A stretch of DNA of 20,434 nt from Lachnospiraceae bacterium UBA1766 (lineage in GTDB: Bacteria; Bacillota; Clostridia; Lachnospirales; Lachnospiraceae): positions 1 through 20,434 of the forward strand of contig DCGY01000054.1 in the NCBI GenBank assembly GCA_002314715.1, in the 5' to 3' direction. The position numbers and the translations under genes were made by a program. Each line of letters begins with the position of its first letter. The stretch's first letter is position 1. Of the stretch, positions 7,109-14,830 are shown in pieces. The notes beneath the pieces were generated by a model, which had not been told where the DNA came from, did no database searches, and saw nothing but the letters and a program-made list of their open reading frames with translations.

Positions 7109-7552
7109 CTAATGTTTGTCTGCGGTTTCTTTCATTTTTCGATAATCCAAAAATCCCTGTAAGATTAAGGTGGCTGCAATCATATCCACGTATTCCTTGC
7201 GGTTTTCTCTGCGTACTCCCGCCTCCATCATAATCTTGTCCGCTGCGACGGTGGTCAGTCTCTCATCCCACAAAGTTACGTTCAGACCACATCTTCTTTC
7301 CAGTTTCTCCTTGAATTCATTGGTCAGTTCCACACGAATCCCTTCGGTGGCATTCATGTTTTTCGGAAGTCCCAATACAATCTCCGAAACCTGGTATTCT
7401 TCAATCAGTTCTTCAATTCTGGCCAAAGTCTGTCTCAGTTTGTTTTCGTCCTTGCGGCGAATAATTTCCACGCCCTGAGCAGTAATCAACAAGGGATCGC
7501 TAATCGCTACACCCACGGTCTTTGACCCAAAATCCAAACCCATAATCCGCAT
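7109..7552 (-). CDS. ruvX: Putative pre-16S rRNA nuclease / Holliday junction resolvase RuvX (YqgF)
   Basis: RNase H-fold protein of 147 aa with the chosen start. Motifs: MGLDFGSKTVGVAISDP near the N-terminus (first catalytic Asp at residue 7), IVLGLPKNMNATEG, TLWDERLTT (second acidic cluster) and EYVDMIAATLILQGFLD (third Asp). The family matures the 5' end of 16S rRNA in E. coli (YqgF) and has been described as a possible resolvase. The ATG at 7552 is used because the protein then begins MRIMGLDFG as in homologues. An upstream ATG at 7630 would overlap ireB by about 60 bases and add an unrelated N-terminus. AGGAA lies somewhat far (13 nt) from the start, and coupling to ireB, 16 nt upstream, is likely. 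Confidence 0.94.
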   Translation of the reverse strand: MRIMGLDFGSKTVGVAISDPLLITAQGVEIIRRKDENKLRQTLARIEELIEEYQVSEIVLGLPKNMNATEGIRVELTNEFKEKLERRCGLNVTLWDERLTTVAADKIMMEAGVRRENRKEYVDMIAATLILQGFLDYRKMKETADKH

Positions 7553-7568
7553 AAAAATTCTCGCTTTC

Positions 7569-7829
7569 CTACTGCCAGTTCTGTTTAATGTATTCTCTGA
7601 GAAGTTCCTCCACCAGCTCGTCCCTTTCAACCTTCATAATCAGGCTTCTGGCGTTCTTATAGCTGGTGATATAAGTAGGGTCTCCACTCATAATATATCC
7701 AACAATCTGATTCACCGGATTATAGCCCTTCTCGGTCAAAGCTTCATAAACCGTATCCAAAACGGTTTTTACCTTTGTTTCCGGTTCATTTTCTACTTTA
7801 TAGTACTGTGTGTTCCCCAAATCCTGCAT
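7569..7829 (-). CDS. ireB: IreB family regulatory phosphoprotein (DUF965, YrzL)
   Basis: 86 aa. Conserved core: VLDTVYEALTEKGYNPVNQIVGYIMSGDPTYIT, then NARSLIMKVERDELVEELLREY, very close to the enterococcal and bacillar family. IreB in Enterococcus faecalis is a small dimer phosphorylated on N-terminal threonines by the PASTA kinase IreK and influences cephalosporin resistance. Here one N-terminal Thr (Thr7 in MQDLGNTQYYK) is available. It is the first gene after a recognisable promoter (7929-7957) and sits 16 nt before ruvX, the usual Firmicute pairing. The ribosome site is weak (GAGAG about 6-7 nt upstream). Cytoplasmic, no membrane segment. Confidence 0.94.
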   Translation of the reverse strand: MQDLGNTQYYKVENEPETKVKTVLDTVYEALTEKGYNPVNQIVGYIMSGDPTYITSYKNARSLIMKVERDELVEELLREYIKQNWQ

Positions 7830-7928
7830 CGTAATCTCTCACATTCCGTTTATCGTTTTTTCGGATTAACACCGCAATCCGTTTATACTTTTCCATTTTG
7901 CAATAAGTATATTACCCCAATTTATTGT

Positions 7929-7957
7929 ATTTTAACTCATTTTCAGAAGAATTACAA
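7929..7957 (-). promoter_or_regulatory. Sigma-A-type promoter upstream of ireB
   Basis: Minus strand reads TTGTAA (complement of 7952-7957), 17 nt, TAAAAT (complement of 7929-7934). It lies in the 142-nt gap between the HAD gene and ireB, so ireB-ruvX-DUF1292 can be transcribed apart from mtaB-HAD. The -10 box matches consensus at 5 of 6 positions, the -35 at 4 of 6. Confidence 0.55.
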
Positions 7958-7971
7958 TTGTTTCTTTCTAT

Positions 7972-8751
7972 TTACAGAACACCCAGCCACTTCAATGCAT
8001 TGTAAATACCGTCTTCGTTTACGTGAGTTGTCACATAATCCGCCATGTCCAAAATCGCTTGTGTGGAATTGCCCATTGCAATGGCTGTATGAGCCGCCAG
8101 AAGCATGGGAGCATCATTGTTGCTGTCGCCGATTGCCACCGTGTTCTCCATAGGTTGCTGCAAATAATCAGCTATAAACCGCATACCGCTGGCCTTGGAA
8201 AAGCCCTTGGGAACAATTTCAAAAAAGCCCTTTTCCCGATCGATGGCATCCACCAGGTCCGAGTATTCTTTGGCAAATTCCAAAATAGCACCTTGTCCGT
8301 CCGCAAAGCAGTAAAACTTGTCGAAACGACCGGGCGCATCGGCAAAGCTTCCATAAGAATGCTTGAATCTGGCCACATAATCATGAAAGGTCTTTGTATA
8401 CATTTTATTCGGTTCTTTATAATAAATGTCTTCTTTTCCTTCCAAAAGGGCATCAATTTTATATTTTTCCATGCCCTCCAAAAGAATCTTGGCCTGTTCC
8501 ACCGAATAGGTCTGATGCAAAAGTTCTTCTCCGTGGTAGGTAATCATGGTTCCGCAGCCACACAAATAACCGTCAAATTCCATCAGTTTCGGCAACCAGC
8601 CGGATACCAGACGCGCAGTTCTGCCGGTGTTTACCATGCAGATATGTCCGTTTTCCCGGGCTTTTTTCACTGCCTCCTTGGTACTGTCCAAAAGCACATG
8701 GTCTCCCTCACTGATTAATGTTCCGTCTATGTCAAAAAAAATGATTTTCAT
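7972..8751 (-). CDS. HAD-superfamily (Cof/IIB type) phosphatase
   Basis: 259 aa. HAD motif I is FFDIDGTLIS (Asp7 nucleophile, Asp9 acid/base), motif II is VNTGRT (about 40-45), the motif III Lys lies around PKGFSKASG (about 181-189), and motif IV is GDSNNDAPML (208-217). The large insert between motifs II and III gives a type IIB cap as in Cof/YwpJ/YidA proteins, which dephosphorylate sugar phosphates, FMN or pyridoxal phosphate. The substrate cannot be read from sequence. Its start overlaps the mtaB stop by 4 nt (ATGA), so it is translationally coupled to mtaB. A functional link with tRNA modification is not established. Confidence 0.9.
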   Translation of the reverse strand: MKIIFFDIDGTLISEGDHVLLDSTKEAVKKARENGHICMVNTGRTARLVSGWLPKLMEFDGYLCGCGTMITYHGEELLHQTYSVEQAKILLEGMEKYKIDALLEGKEDIYYKEPNKMYTKTFHDYVARFKHSYGSFADAPGRFDKFYCFADGQGAILEFAKEYSDLVDAIDREKGFFEIVPKGFSKASGMRFIADYLQQPMENTVAIGDSNNDAPMLLAAHTAIAMGNSTQAILDMADYVTTHVNEDGIYNALKWLGVL

Positions 8752-10115
8752 TCTGCCAGTACAATCTCCTCTGTCAAAAATTCCCGAACGGTTACGGTTT
8801 TAAAACAATTGGCCAGATTCTCTGCGGAGGCCGCAACCGCTACCTTTACGTAATCTTTGGTATGTCCAATCCAGTATTCCGTATGATCGATTTTCTTGCA
8901 TTCCTCAAACAAAACCTCCACGGCCTGTCCAAGATAATCCGCCCGAAAAGCCTTGGAATGTCGAGCCTCCATCTCCAGCAAAACATTGCTTCTCTGGGTC
9001 TTTACCGGCTCCGGTACCTGGTTAGGCATCTGTGCCGCCTTGGTCTTGGCACGCTTGGAATACTTAAAAATATGCATCTCGAAAAATTCCACCTGTTCCA
9101 AAAATGCACAGGTTTTTCGGAACTCTTCCTCTGTCTCTCCCGGGAATCCCACAATGACATCGGTGGTAATGCCGGGATGCTTGAATACACTTCGAAGCGC
9201 TTTTACACTCTCCAAAAACTCCGCCGCACTGTAACGGCGATTCATGCGCTGTAAGGTCTCATCGCATCCGCTTTGCAAAGACAGATGAAAATGAGGACAA
9301 AGTTTTGGAAGTGCCGCCAGTCTTTTCGCGGTTTCTTCCGTGACAACTCTCGGCTCCAAAGATCCCAGACGAACCCGTTCCAATCCATCCACCTGACAGA
9401 TTTCCTCCACCAAATCAATCAAAAGGCTTTCTCCGTCATAATACCCTTTTCCACCAAAGTCAATTCCGTAGGAGCTGATGTGAATACCGGTCAGCACCAC
9501 TTCCTTATAGCCTGCCGCTACGATGCCTTTAATTTCCGCCAGCACATCCTCTTTCTTTCGGCTTCTGACTCTGCCTCTGGCCAAAGGAATCGCACAGTAG
9601 GTACAAAACTGATTGCAACCGTCCTGAATTTTAATATATGCTCTGGTGTGCTCTGCCGTTTGCTTTAAGGTCATTTCCTCATACTCATCGGTATGATTGA
9701 TATCGATAATAGTGGTATCATCCAAGGTTTTGTTTTCCGGACGTATGGGCGTATCATCCCCTTCTTCTCTTCTGGATAAATATTCCTCCAAAATCTTCGC
9801 CAGGTCTTTTTTTCGATTGTTCCCCACACAAAGGTCCACGCTTTCATCCAAAAGCACGCCTTCCGTATCGGTCTGCACATAACAGCCTACCGCTACCACT
9901 ACGGCCTCGGGATTCATCTGACGGGCCTTATGCAGCATTTGTCTGCTTTTTCTGTCCGCAATATTGGTTACGGTGCAGGTATTAATGATATAAATGTCCG
10001 CTTTTTGCGAAAAAGGAACAATTTCGTAACCTTTTTCGATCAGTTCTTGTTGCATAACATCCAATTCATAAGAGTTTACCTTACACCCAAGGTTGTGAAA
10101 TGCTACACTTTTCAT
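8748..10115 (-). CDS. mtaB: tRNA t6A37 methylthiotransferase MtaB (YqeV)
   Basis: Radical-SAM methylthiotransferase that adds the 2-methylthio group to t6A37 of tRNAs reading ANN codons. 455 aa from the ATG at 10115. The N-terminal UPF0004 domain carries the three cluster cysteines (LGCKVN Cys11, NTCTV Cys47, VGCYVQ Cys78). The radical-SAM cluster is GCNQFCTYC (Cys167, 171, 174). The C-terminal TRAM-like region ends near VTVREFLTEE. The 'HNLGCKVN' opening is the MtaB rather than MiaB form. The start was chosen because GAGAGG lies 6 nt upstream; an in-frame ATG at 10142 has its SD 15 nt away and lengthens the conserved N-terminus. B. subtilis has this gene directly after rsmE (yqeU-yqeV); here nifS, thiI and an HPr-like gene lie between. 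Confidence 0.95.
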   Translation of the reverse strand: MKSVAFHNLGCKVNSYELDVMQQELIEKGYEIVPFSQKADIYIINTCTVTNIADRKSRQMLHKARQMNPEAVVVAVGCYVQTDTEGVLLDESVDLCVGNNRKKDLAKILEEYLSRREEGDDTPIRPENKTLDDTTIIDINHTDEYEEMTLKQTAEHTRAYIKIQDGCNQFCTYCAIPLARGRVRSRKKEDVLAEIKGIVAAGYKEVVLTGIHISSYGIDFGGKGYYDGESLLIDLVEEICQVDGLERVRLGSLEPRVVTEETAKRLAALPKLCPHFHLSLQSGCDETLQRMNRRYSAAEFLESVKALRSVFKHPGITTDVIVGFPGETEEEFRKTCAFLEQVEFFEMHIFKYSKRAKTKAAQMPNQVPEPVKTQRSNVLLEMEARHSKAFRADYLGQAVEVLFEECKKIDHTEYWIGHTKDYVKVAVAASAENLANCFKTVTVREFLTEEIVLAE

Positions 10116-10162
10116 GGAAAACCTCTCTATTTTTTCCTTCATTTTTTTCTTATTCTTTCTCC

Positions 10163-10191
10163 TTGACTTTTTGTTATGAAACCTTTAATAT
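10163..10191 (+). promoter_or_regulatory. Promoter of the HPr-like gene
   Basis: TTGACT (10163-10168), 17 nt, TAATAT (10186-10191), about 40 nt before the start codon. The -35 box matches at 5 of 6 positions, the -10 at 4 of 6. Confidence 0.5.
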
Positions 10192-10212
10192 GTAGGGCAG
10201 AAGGTATGACAA
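10185..10212 (-). promoter_or_regulatory. Possible mtaB promoter, overlapping the HPr-like promoter
   Basis: Minus strand reads TTGTCA (complement of 10207-10212), 16 nt, TATTAA (complement of 10185-10190). Its -10 box shares the same base pairs as the -10 of the plus-strand promoter, so the two would compete for polymerase. Confidence 0.4.
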
Positions 10213-10230
10213 ATTAAGGAGGTAATTAAA

Positions 10231-10461
10231 ATGAAGACAATTCAGATTTCTTTAAATTCAATTGACAAGGTAAAATCCTTCGTTAATGACATTACTAAAT
10301 TCGACTACGATTTTGACCTTGTGTCCGGTAGATACGTAATTGATGCAAAGTCCATCATGGGTATCTTCAGCTTGGATCTTTCTAAGCCCATCGACTTAAA
10401 TATCCATGCAGAAGACGGTATCGATGCAATTCTTGAAGTATTAAAGCCTTATACCGTTTAA
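10231..10461 (+). CDS. HPr-like protein lacking the phosphorylatable histidine
   Basis: 76 aa. The second half carries the HPr/Crh hallmark AKSIMGIFSLDL (39-50), whose Ser41 corresponds to regulatory Ser46, followed by a strand LNIHAEDG and a final helix. The first helix region, where HPr has His15 in GLHARPA, reads SIDKVKSFVND and has no His, so it cannot act as a normal phosphotransferase-system carrier. B. subtilis Crh also lacks His15 (Gln) and works only through the Ser46 site with CcpA. A Crh-like regulatory role is therefore possible but unproven. The start is strongly supported by AAGGAGG (10216-10222) 8 nt upstream. It is a single-gene transcript: promoter at 10163-10191 and terminator at 10495-10532. 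Divergent from mtaB. Confidence 0.82.
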   Translation: MKTIQISLNSIDKVKSFVNDITKFDYDFDLVSGRYVIDAKSIMGIFSLDLSKPIDLNIHAEDGIDAILEVLKPYTV

Positions 10462-10494
10462 TTCCTATTTCGAAACGAATATCGAACAAAAGAC

Positions 10495-10532
10495 CGTCCC
10501 AGGGATTGCAAGTACCTGGGACGTTTTCTTTT
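10495..10532. terminator. Bidirectional terminator between the HPr-like gene and thiI
   Basis: Perfect 9-bp stem CGTCCCAGG (10495-10503) with CCTGGGACG (10515-10523), 11-nt loop, followed by TTTTCTTTT on the plus strand. In the other direction the tail is GTCTTTT, so it can also end the thiI transcript arriving from the right. Confidence 0.88.
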
Positions 10533-10573
10533 GCCTTTATTTTTGAAATCAAAAATCTATTTCGTCTTATTAC

Positions 10574-11752
10574 TTATTCTGCAATAATAATCTCATCCGT
10601 CTCCAACGCAATCTTTACCAGTTCATCAATCTTCTCATCCAGATTATGCTCATGACGACGAATAATATTCACATTGGGCTTGGTAACCGGATGCTTCGCT
10701 ACGAAAATGGTACAGCAATCCTCGAAAGGAAGAATGGAGGTTTCATAGGTACCGATTTTCTCGGAAATATCTACAATATCCTGCTTATCAAAAGCAATCA
10801 GAGGACGGTATACCGGAAGCTCGCAAACTTCGTTGGTGGAAATCAGGGACGCCATGGTCTGGGAAGCCACCTGGCCGATACTTTCACCGGTAATCAAGCC
10901 CTGGCAGTCGCTTTCCTTTGCCAAATGCTCCGCAATACGCATCATGTAACGACGCATAATAATGGTCAGTTCCTCATGAGGACATTTCTCGTGAATATAT
11001 AACTGAATATCCGTAAAGTTGATGACATGTAAGCGAATCGGGCCGGTGTACTTGGAAACAATTTTCGCCAAATCCACTACCTTCTGCTTTGCTCTCTCAC
11101 TGGTGTATGGCGGTGCATGGAAGTAAACCGCATCAATCTTCACACCTCTCTTGGAGATCATGTAACCGGCTACCGGAGAATCAATACCGCCGGACAACAA
11201 AAGCATTGCCTTTCCGCCGGTACCTACCGGCATACCGCCGGGTCCGGGAATAATCTCGGAATAAATATAAATCATTTCACGAACTTCGATATTCAGGGTA
11301 ATATCCGGATTGTGTACATCCACCTTCATCTCCGGAATTGCATTCAGAATCGCCTCGCCCATGTCCATATTGATTTCCATGGAATCCTTGGGATAGTTCT
11401 TACGAGCTCTTCTGGCCTGCACCTTAAAGGTTTTGTTGGGATCCGGGTATACTTCCTTCATATAATCCACCACGGTCTCGCAAAGCTTCTCAAAGCCCTC
11501 ATCCTCTACATATACCACCGGACAGATACCGGAAATACCGAACACCAGCTTCAGGTGCTCTACCACTTCATCAAAATCAAACTCGGTCTGGGCATCTACG
11601 AAAATACGTCCCTGGGTCTTGCGAACCAAAAATTTTCCTTCACATTTCTTTAAGGCATGGCTGATTTGGCTAACCAATGCATCTTCAAACAAGTATCGGT
11701 TTTTTCCTTTGATACCGATTTCTGCGTACTTTATCAAAAAAGCTGTAAACAT
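10574..11752 (-). CDS. thiI: tRNA 4-thiouridine synthase ThiI
   Basis: Adenylates U8 of tRNA and, with a persulfide donor, makes 4-thiouridine; may also feed sulfur to thiamine synthesis. 392 aa: N-terminal ferredoxin-like and THUMP domains (about 1-165), then a PP-loop domain with LLLSGGIDSPVAGYM (SGGIDS at 187-192), ITGESIGQVASQT, and the Cys-bearing segment FEDCCTIFVAKHP (Cys346, Cys347). The C-terminal rhodanese domain of E. coli ThiI is absent, as usual in Firmicutes. The desulfurase gene lies 24 nt upstream and probably supplies sulfur directly (the B. subtilis NifZ-ThiI arrangement). AAAGGA lies before the ATG. Last gene of its run; the terminator follows. Confidence 0.96.
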   Translation of the reverse strand: MFTAFLIKYAEIGIKGKNRYLFEDALVSQISHALKKCEGKFLVRKTQGRIFVDAQTEFDFDEVVEHLKLVFGISGICPVVYVEDEGFEKLCETVVDYMKEVYPDPNKTFKVQARRARKNYPKDSMEINMDMGEAILNAIPEMKVDVHNPDITLNIEVREMIYIYSEIIPGPGGMPVGTGGKAMLLLSGGIDSPVAGYMISKRGVKIDAVYFHAPPYTSERAKQKVVDLAKIVSKYTGPIRLHVINFTDIQLYIHEKCPHEELTIIMRRYMMRIAEHLAKESDCQGLITGESIGQVASQTMASLISTNEVCELPVYRPLIAFDKQDIVDISEKIGTYETSILPFEDCCTIFVAKHPVTKPNVNIIRRHEHNLDEKIDELVKIALETDEIIIAE

Positions 11753-11776
11753 ACATTTTCCTTTCGTTTGCGACGA

Positions 11777-12946
11777 TTATCCTCGCGCATATCTTCTCAA
11801 TATTGGGATTGTATCATACAAAACCTGCAATGTATAGTCGATTTCCTCCCGAGTGGTAAAAATCGAAAAGCTGAAGCGAATGGTAGAATCCAAAAGTGCC
11901 TTCTCCACTCCGATGGCCCGAAGTGTAGCGGAAGGAAGCGGTTTCTTTGCAGAGCAGGCACTACCTGCGGATACATAAATCCCCTTTTCCTCCAGAGCAT
12001 GGAGCAGTACCTCGCTGCGAACCCCGCGAAAGGAAACGCTGACTACATGAGGCGCCGTACCGTATCCATCCTCTGCATCCGGCATAATACCGTTGATTCG
12101 AATATTTTCCATATCGGCAAGGCCTCGGATGAACCGGTCCTTACACCCACGAATCTGTGCCAAATCTTCGTCAAACCGACTGTAAAGAAGCTCTGCAGCC
12201 TTTGCAAATCCTGCAATTCCCGGTACATTTTCGGTTCCGGAACGAATATTTTGCTGCTGTCCGCCGCCAAACATAATGGGCTGAATCTTAACATTGCTGT
12301 TAATATATAAAAGGCCGACACCCTTGGGTCCGTGAATCTTGTGACTGCTTACGGAAAGCATATCAATATGCATTCGCTTGGGGAAAATCTTCGCCTTTCC
12401 AAAGCCCTGCACCGTGTCCACATGAAACAAGGTTTGCGGGTTTCGCTTTTTAATCAAGGCTCCCGCTTCTTCAATCGGCTCCAGGGCTCCGATTTCATTG
12501 TTGGTATGCATAATGGAAACCAGAATCGTCTCCGGAGTAATGGCATTTTCCAAATCCTCCAGGCGAATATGTCCATAGGAATCCACCGGTAAATACGTCA
12601 CGGCAAAGCCCTGCTTCTCCAAGTATTGCATGGTCTGCAAAATTGCGGGATGCTCGATTTGGGTGGTAATCAAGTGCTTGCCCTTTCGCATGTTGGCAAA
12701 GGCCGTTCCGATGAGGGCCAGGTTGTCGGACTCCGTACCTCCGGAAGTAAAGAACAACTCCTTCTCATTCACCTTTAACAACTTTGCAAAAACATCCTTT
12801 GCGTAACGCAGATACTGTTCTGCCTCTAATCCTTTATTGTGCATGCTGGAAGGATTGCCATAATCCTCACACATTACTTTATGCATCAATTCTGCCACCT
12901 GCGGAAGCACCCTGGTGGTGGCGGAATTATCAAAATACACTTCCAT
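11777..12946 (-). CDS. Cysteine desulfurase (NifS/IscS family), ThiI partner
   Basis: PLP-dependent enzyme that takes sulfur from cysteine as a persulfide. 389 aa. YFDNSATT at the N-terminus, TSGGTESDN (about 67-75), the PLP-binding Lys203 in SSHKIHGPKGVG, and the catalytic Cys331 in SAGSACSAKKP on a loop like that of IscS/NifS group I enzymes. RSGTEN (235-240) is also family-typical. The gap to thiI is 24 nt, so its main job is probably sulfur supply for 4-thiouridine (B. subtilis NifZ role). No IscU/SufU scaffold gene is in this window, so a general Fe-S role is less likely here, though not excluded. The ATG has GAGAGGT 8-9 nt upstream. Confidence 0.94.
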   Translation of the reverse strand: MEVYFDNSATTRVLPQVAELMHKVMCEDYGNPSSMHNKGLEAEQYLRYAKDVFAKLLKVNEKELFFTSGGTESDNLALIGTAFANMRKGKHLITTQIEHPAILQTMQYLEKQGFAVTYLPVDSYGHIRLEDLENAITPETILVSIMHTNNEIGALEPIEEAGALIKKRNPQTLFHVDTVQGFGKAKIFPKRMHIDMLSVSSHKIHGPKGVGLLYINSNVKIQPIMFGGGQQQNIRSGTENVPGIAGFAKAAELLYSRFDEDLAQIRGCKDRFIRGLADMENIRINGIMPDAEDGYGTAPHVVSVSFRGVRSEVLLHALEEKGIYVSAGSACSAKKPLPSATLRAIGVEKALLDSTIRFSFSIFTTREEIDYTLQVLYDTIPILRRYARG

Positions 12947-13007
12947 CTTTTCTTACCTCTCACATTTCATATAGATTACTTTTGGGTACCCACTACCTCA
13001 TCTAATA

Positions 13008-13763
13008 CTATATGCTTTTTCCCTCCAATTGGTACATAATCCAGGCTATCACTGTCAGTCCTGCCGTCTCTGTACGAAGGATTCGTTTGCCCAATGTAAT
13101 GGGCATTACTTCTGCTGCCATGGCTTTTTCAATTTCCTCGGTAGCAAAGCCCCCCTCCGGACCGATAAAAATACCTACGCTTTGTCCGGGCTTTATGGCC
13201 TCTATCATTTCTCGGGTTTTTGGCATATCCTCCGCCATCTCGTAGGGAATCAGTCCCATATCCAGGGTGTTTGCAAGCTCCAGGGCCTGTTTAAAGGACA
13301 TGGGCATGGTCACCTTGGGAATAATGCCTCGCTTACTTTGTTTGGCCGCTGCCTCCGCAATGGCCTGCCAACGTTCCACCTTGGACTTGGCCTTCTTGGC
13401 ATCCAGCTTCACCACACAGCGGGAGGTTTCCACCGGAATGACCTGATAGGCCCCAAGTTCCACTGCTTTTTGGATGATCAGCTCCATCTTGTCGGCCTTG
13501 GGCAAACCCTGGAACAAATATATTTTGGAAGGAAGCTCCACTGCGTCCTCCTTGACAAACAAAAGGTCGCACAAAATGCTGTCCTCATACATCTCTTTTA
13601 TTCCACAACGGTATTCCCTTCCGTCCACACCGTTGCTTACCGCAAATTCTTCTCCAATGCGCATGCGAAGCACATTTTTGATATGATTCACGTCCGAACC
13701 GGTAATCACTACCTGCTTCAAATCCATATGAATCTGCTCAGGTCCCACAAAAAACTGATACAT
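13008..13763 (-). CDS. rsmE: 16S rRNA m3U1498 methyltransferase RsmE
   Basis: SPOUT-class methyltransferase of 251 aa acting on U1498 of 16S rRNA in the assembled 30S subunit. The N-terminal PUA-like part runs to about residue 72. The SPOUT part has FQGLPKADKMELIIQKAVELG (85-104), FIGPEGGFATEEI (199-211, SAM site), and LGKRILRTETA (224-234), which forms the trefoil knot. It lies 41 nt after prmA, the conserved prmA-rsmE pair of Firmicutes. The ATG is preceded by GAGGACGGAT. The spacer to the next gene (61 nt) shows no terminator. Confidence 0.96.
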   Translation of the reverse strand: MYQFFVGPEQIHMDLKQVVITGSDVNHIKNVLRMRIGEEFAVSNGVDGREYRCGIKEMYEDSILCDLLFVKEDAVELPSKIYLFQGLPKADKMELIIQKAVELGAYQVIPVETSRCVVKLDAKKAKSKVERWQAIAEAAAKQSKRGIIPKVTMPMSFKQALELANTLDMGLIPYEMAEDMPKTREMIEAIKPGQSVGIFIGPEGGFATEEIEKAMAAEVMPITLGKRILRTETAGLTVIAWIMYQLEGKSI

Positions 13764-13804
13764 ATCCGTCCTCGTTTTCTATCTCTAATCTTTCGGGAAT
13801 TTCT

Positions 13805-14794
13805 CTACATCGGTTTCTTGGCTGTTACGGAAACCCATTCTCCCTGATAGGTCACTTCCACCACCTCAAGGCCTGCTGCCTTGACAGCCTCTACCACAGT
13901 GGACTCTTTATCATCAATAATGCCGGAGGTAATATAAATTGCACCGGGCTTTAACTGATGGATAATAACAGGCGTTAAGGGCACCAGCACGTCTGCCAGA
14001 ATATTGGCTACCACGATATCATATTTCTCATAGCCAACCTTGTCCTGTACCTCCTTATCGGTGATGATATTTCCAATCATCATATCAAATTTTTCAGGTG
14101 CAATTCCGTTTACCTGACAATTTTCCTCCACAGCAGGCACCGCACAGATATCCAAATCTGTACCGATTACATGCTTTGCCCCAAACATCAGGGAAAGAAT
14201 ACCCAGAATACCGCTTCCGGTACCCACATCCAAAAGCTCGGTTTCCGGAGTGATATATTTGCGCAGCTGTCGAATACAAAGCTGGGTAGTCTCATGCATA
14301 CCGGTACCGAAGGCTGTGCCCGGATCGATATGAAGCACCATCTTATCGCTATCCTCGCTCTTCACATCTTCCCAGGAGGGAATCACCAAAACATCGTCAA
14401 TATAGAACTGATGGAAATACTGCTTCCAATTATTAATCCAGTCAATATCCTCGGTTTCATCCAAATCAATGGTGCCGTCGCCGATTTCCATAAAGGATGC
14501 AATATCATCCAACTGCTCCCGAATATTGGCAACCACCTGCTCCTTGGTATAAATTTCATCCATCAAGGTGACTGTGTCATCTTCATTTAATTCCACGAAA
14601 AAGCTTAAGTACGCGATTCCGTCATCCTCCGGTCCGTCGGGAAGGATATCCACAAACATCTGCTCCTTCTCCAGGGGAGTCAAAGGAATCTTGTCCTCAA
14701 TCTGAGCTCCTTCCAATCCAATATCATAAAGGGTACTGATAATCATATCTTCTGCTTCTGTTGTTGTCTTAATTCGAAATCTTACCCACTTCAT
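13805..14794 (-). CDS. prmA: Ribosomal protein L11 methyltransferase PrmA
   Basis: SAM-dependent methylation of ribosomal protein L11. 329 aa: an N-terminal substrate-recognition region with WINNWKQYFHQFYIDD (about 119-134), then DPGTAFGTGMHETT (157-170), SAM motif I LLDVGTGSGILGI (187-199), GTDLD for the ribose, and the NIL active-site motif in VVANILADVLVPL (261-273). About 15 residues longer than the usual 310-315; the extra length seems to lie in the acidic linker around 100-150. The SD GAGGAT precedes the ATG. It follows GH3 by 36 nt and precedes rsmE; in many Firmicutes it instead follows dnaJ directly. Confidence 0.96.
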   Translation of the reverse strand: MKWVRFRIKTTTEAEDMIISTLYDIGLEGAQIEDKIPLTPLEKEQMFVDILPDGPEDDGIAYLSFFVELNEDDTVTLMDEIYTKEQVVANIREQLDDIASFMEIGDGTIDLDETEDIDWINNWKQYFHQFYIDDVLVIPSWEDVKSEDSDKMVLHIDPGTAFGTGMHETTQLCIRQLRKYITPETELLDVGTGSGILGILSLMFGAKHVIGTDLDICAVPAVEENCQVNGIAPEKFDMMIGNIITDKEVQDKVGYEKYDIVVANILADVLVPLTPVIIHQLKPGAIYITSGIIDDKESTVVEAVKAAGLEVVEVTYQGEWVSVTAKKPM

Positions 14795-14830
14795 TTTATC
14801 CTCTTTCCCGGTCTGTACACCGACGATTCT

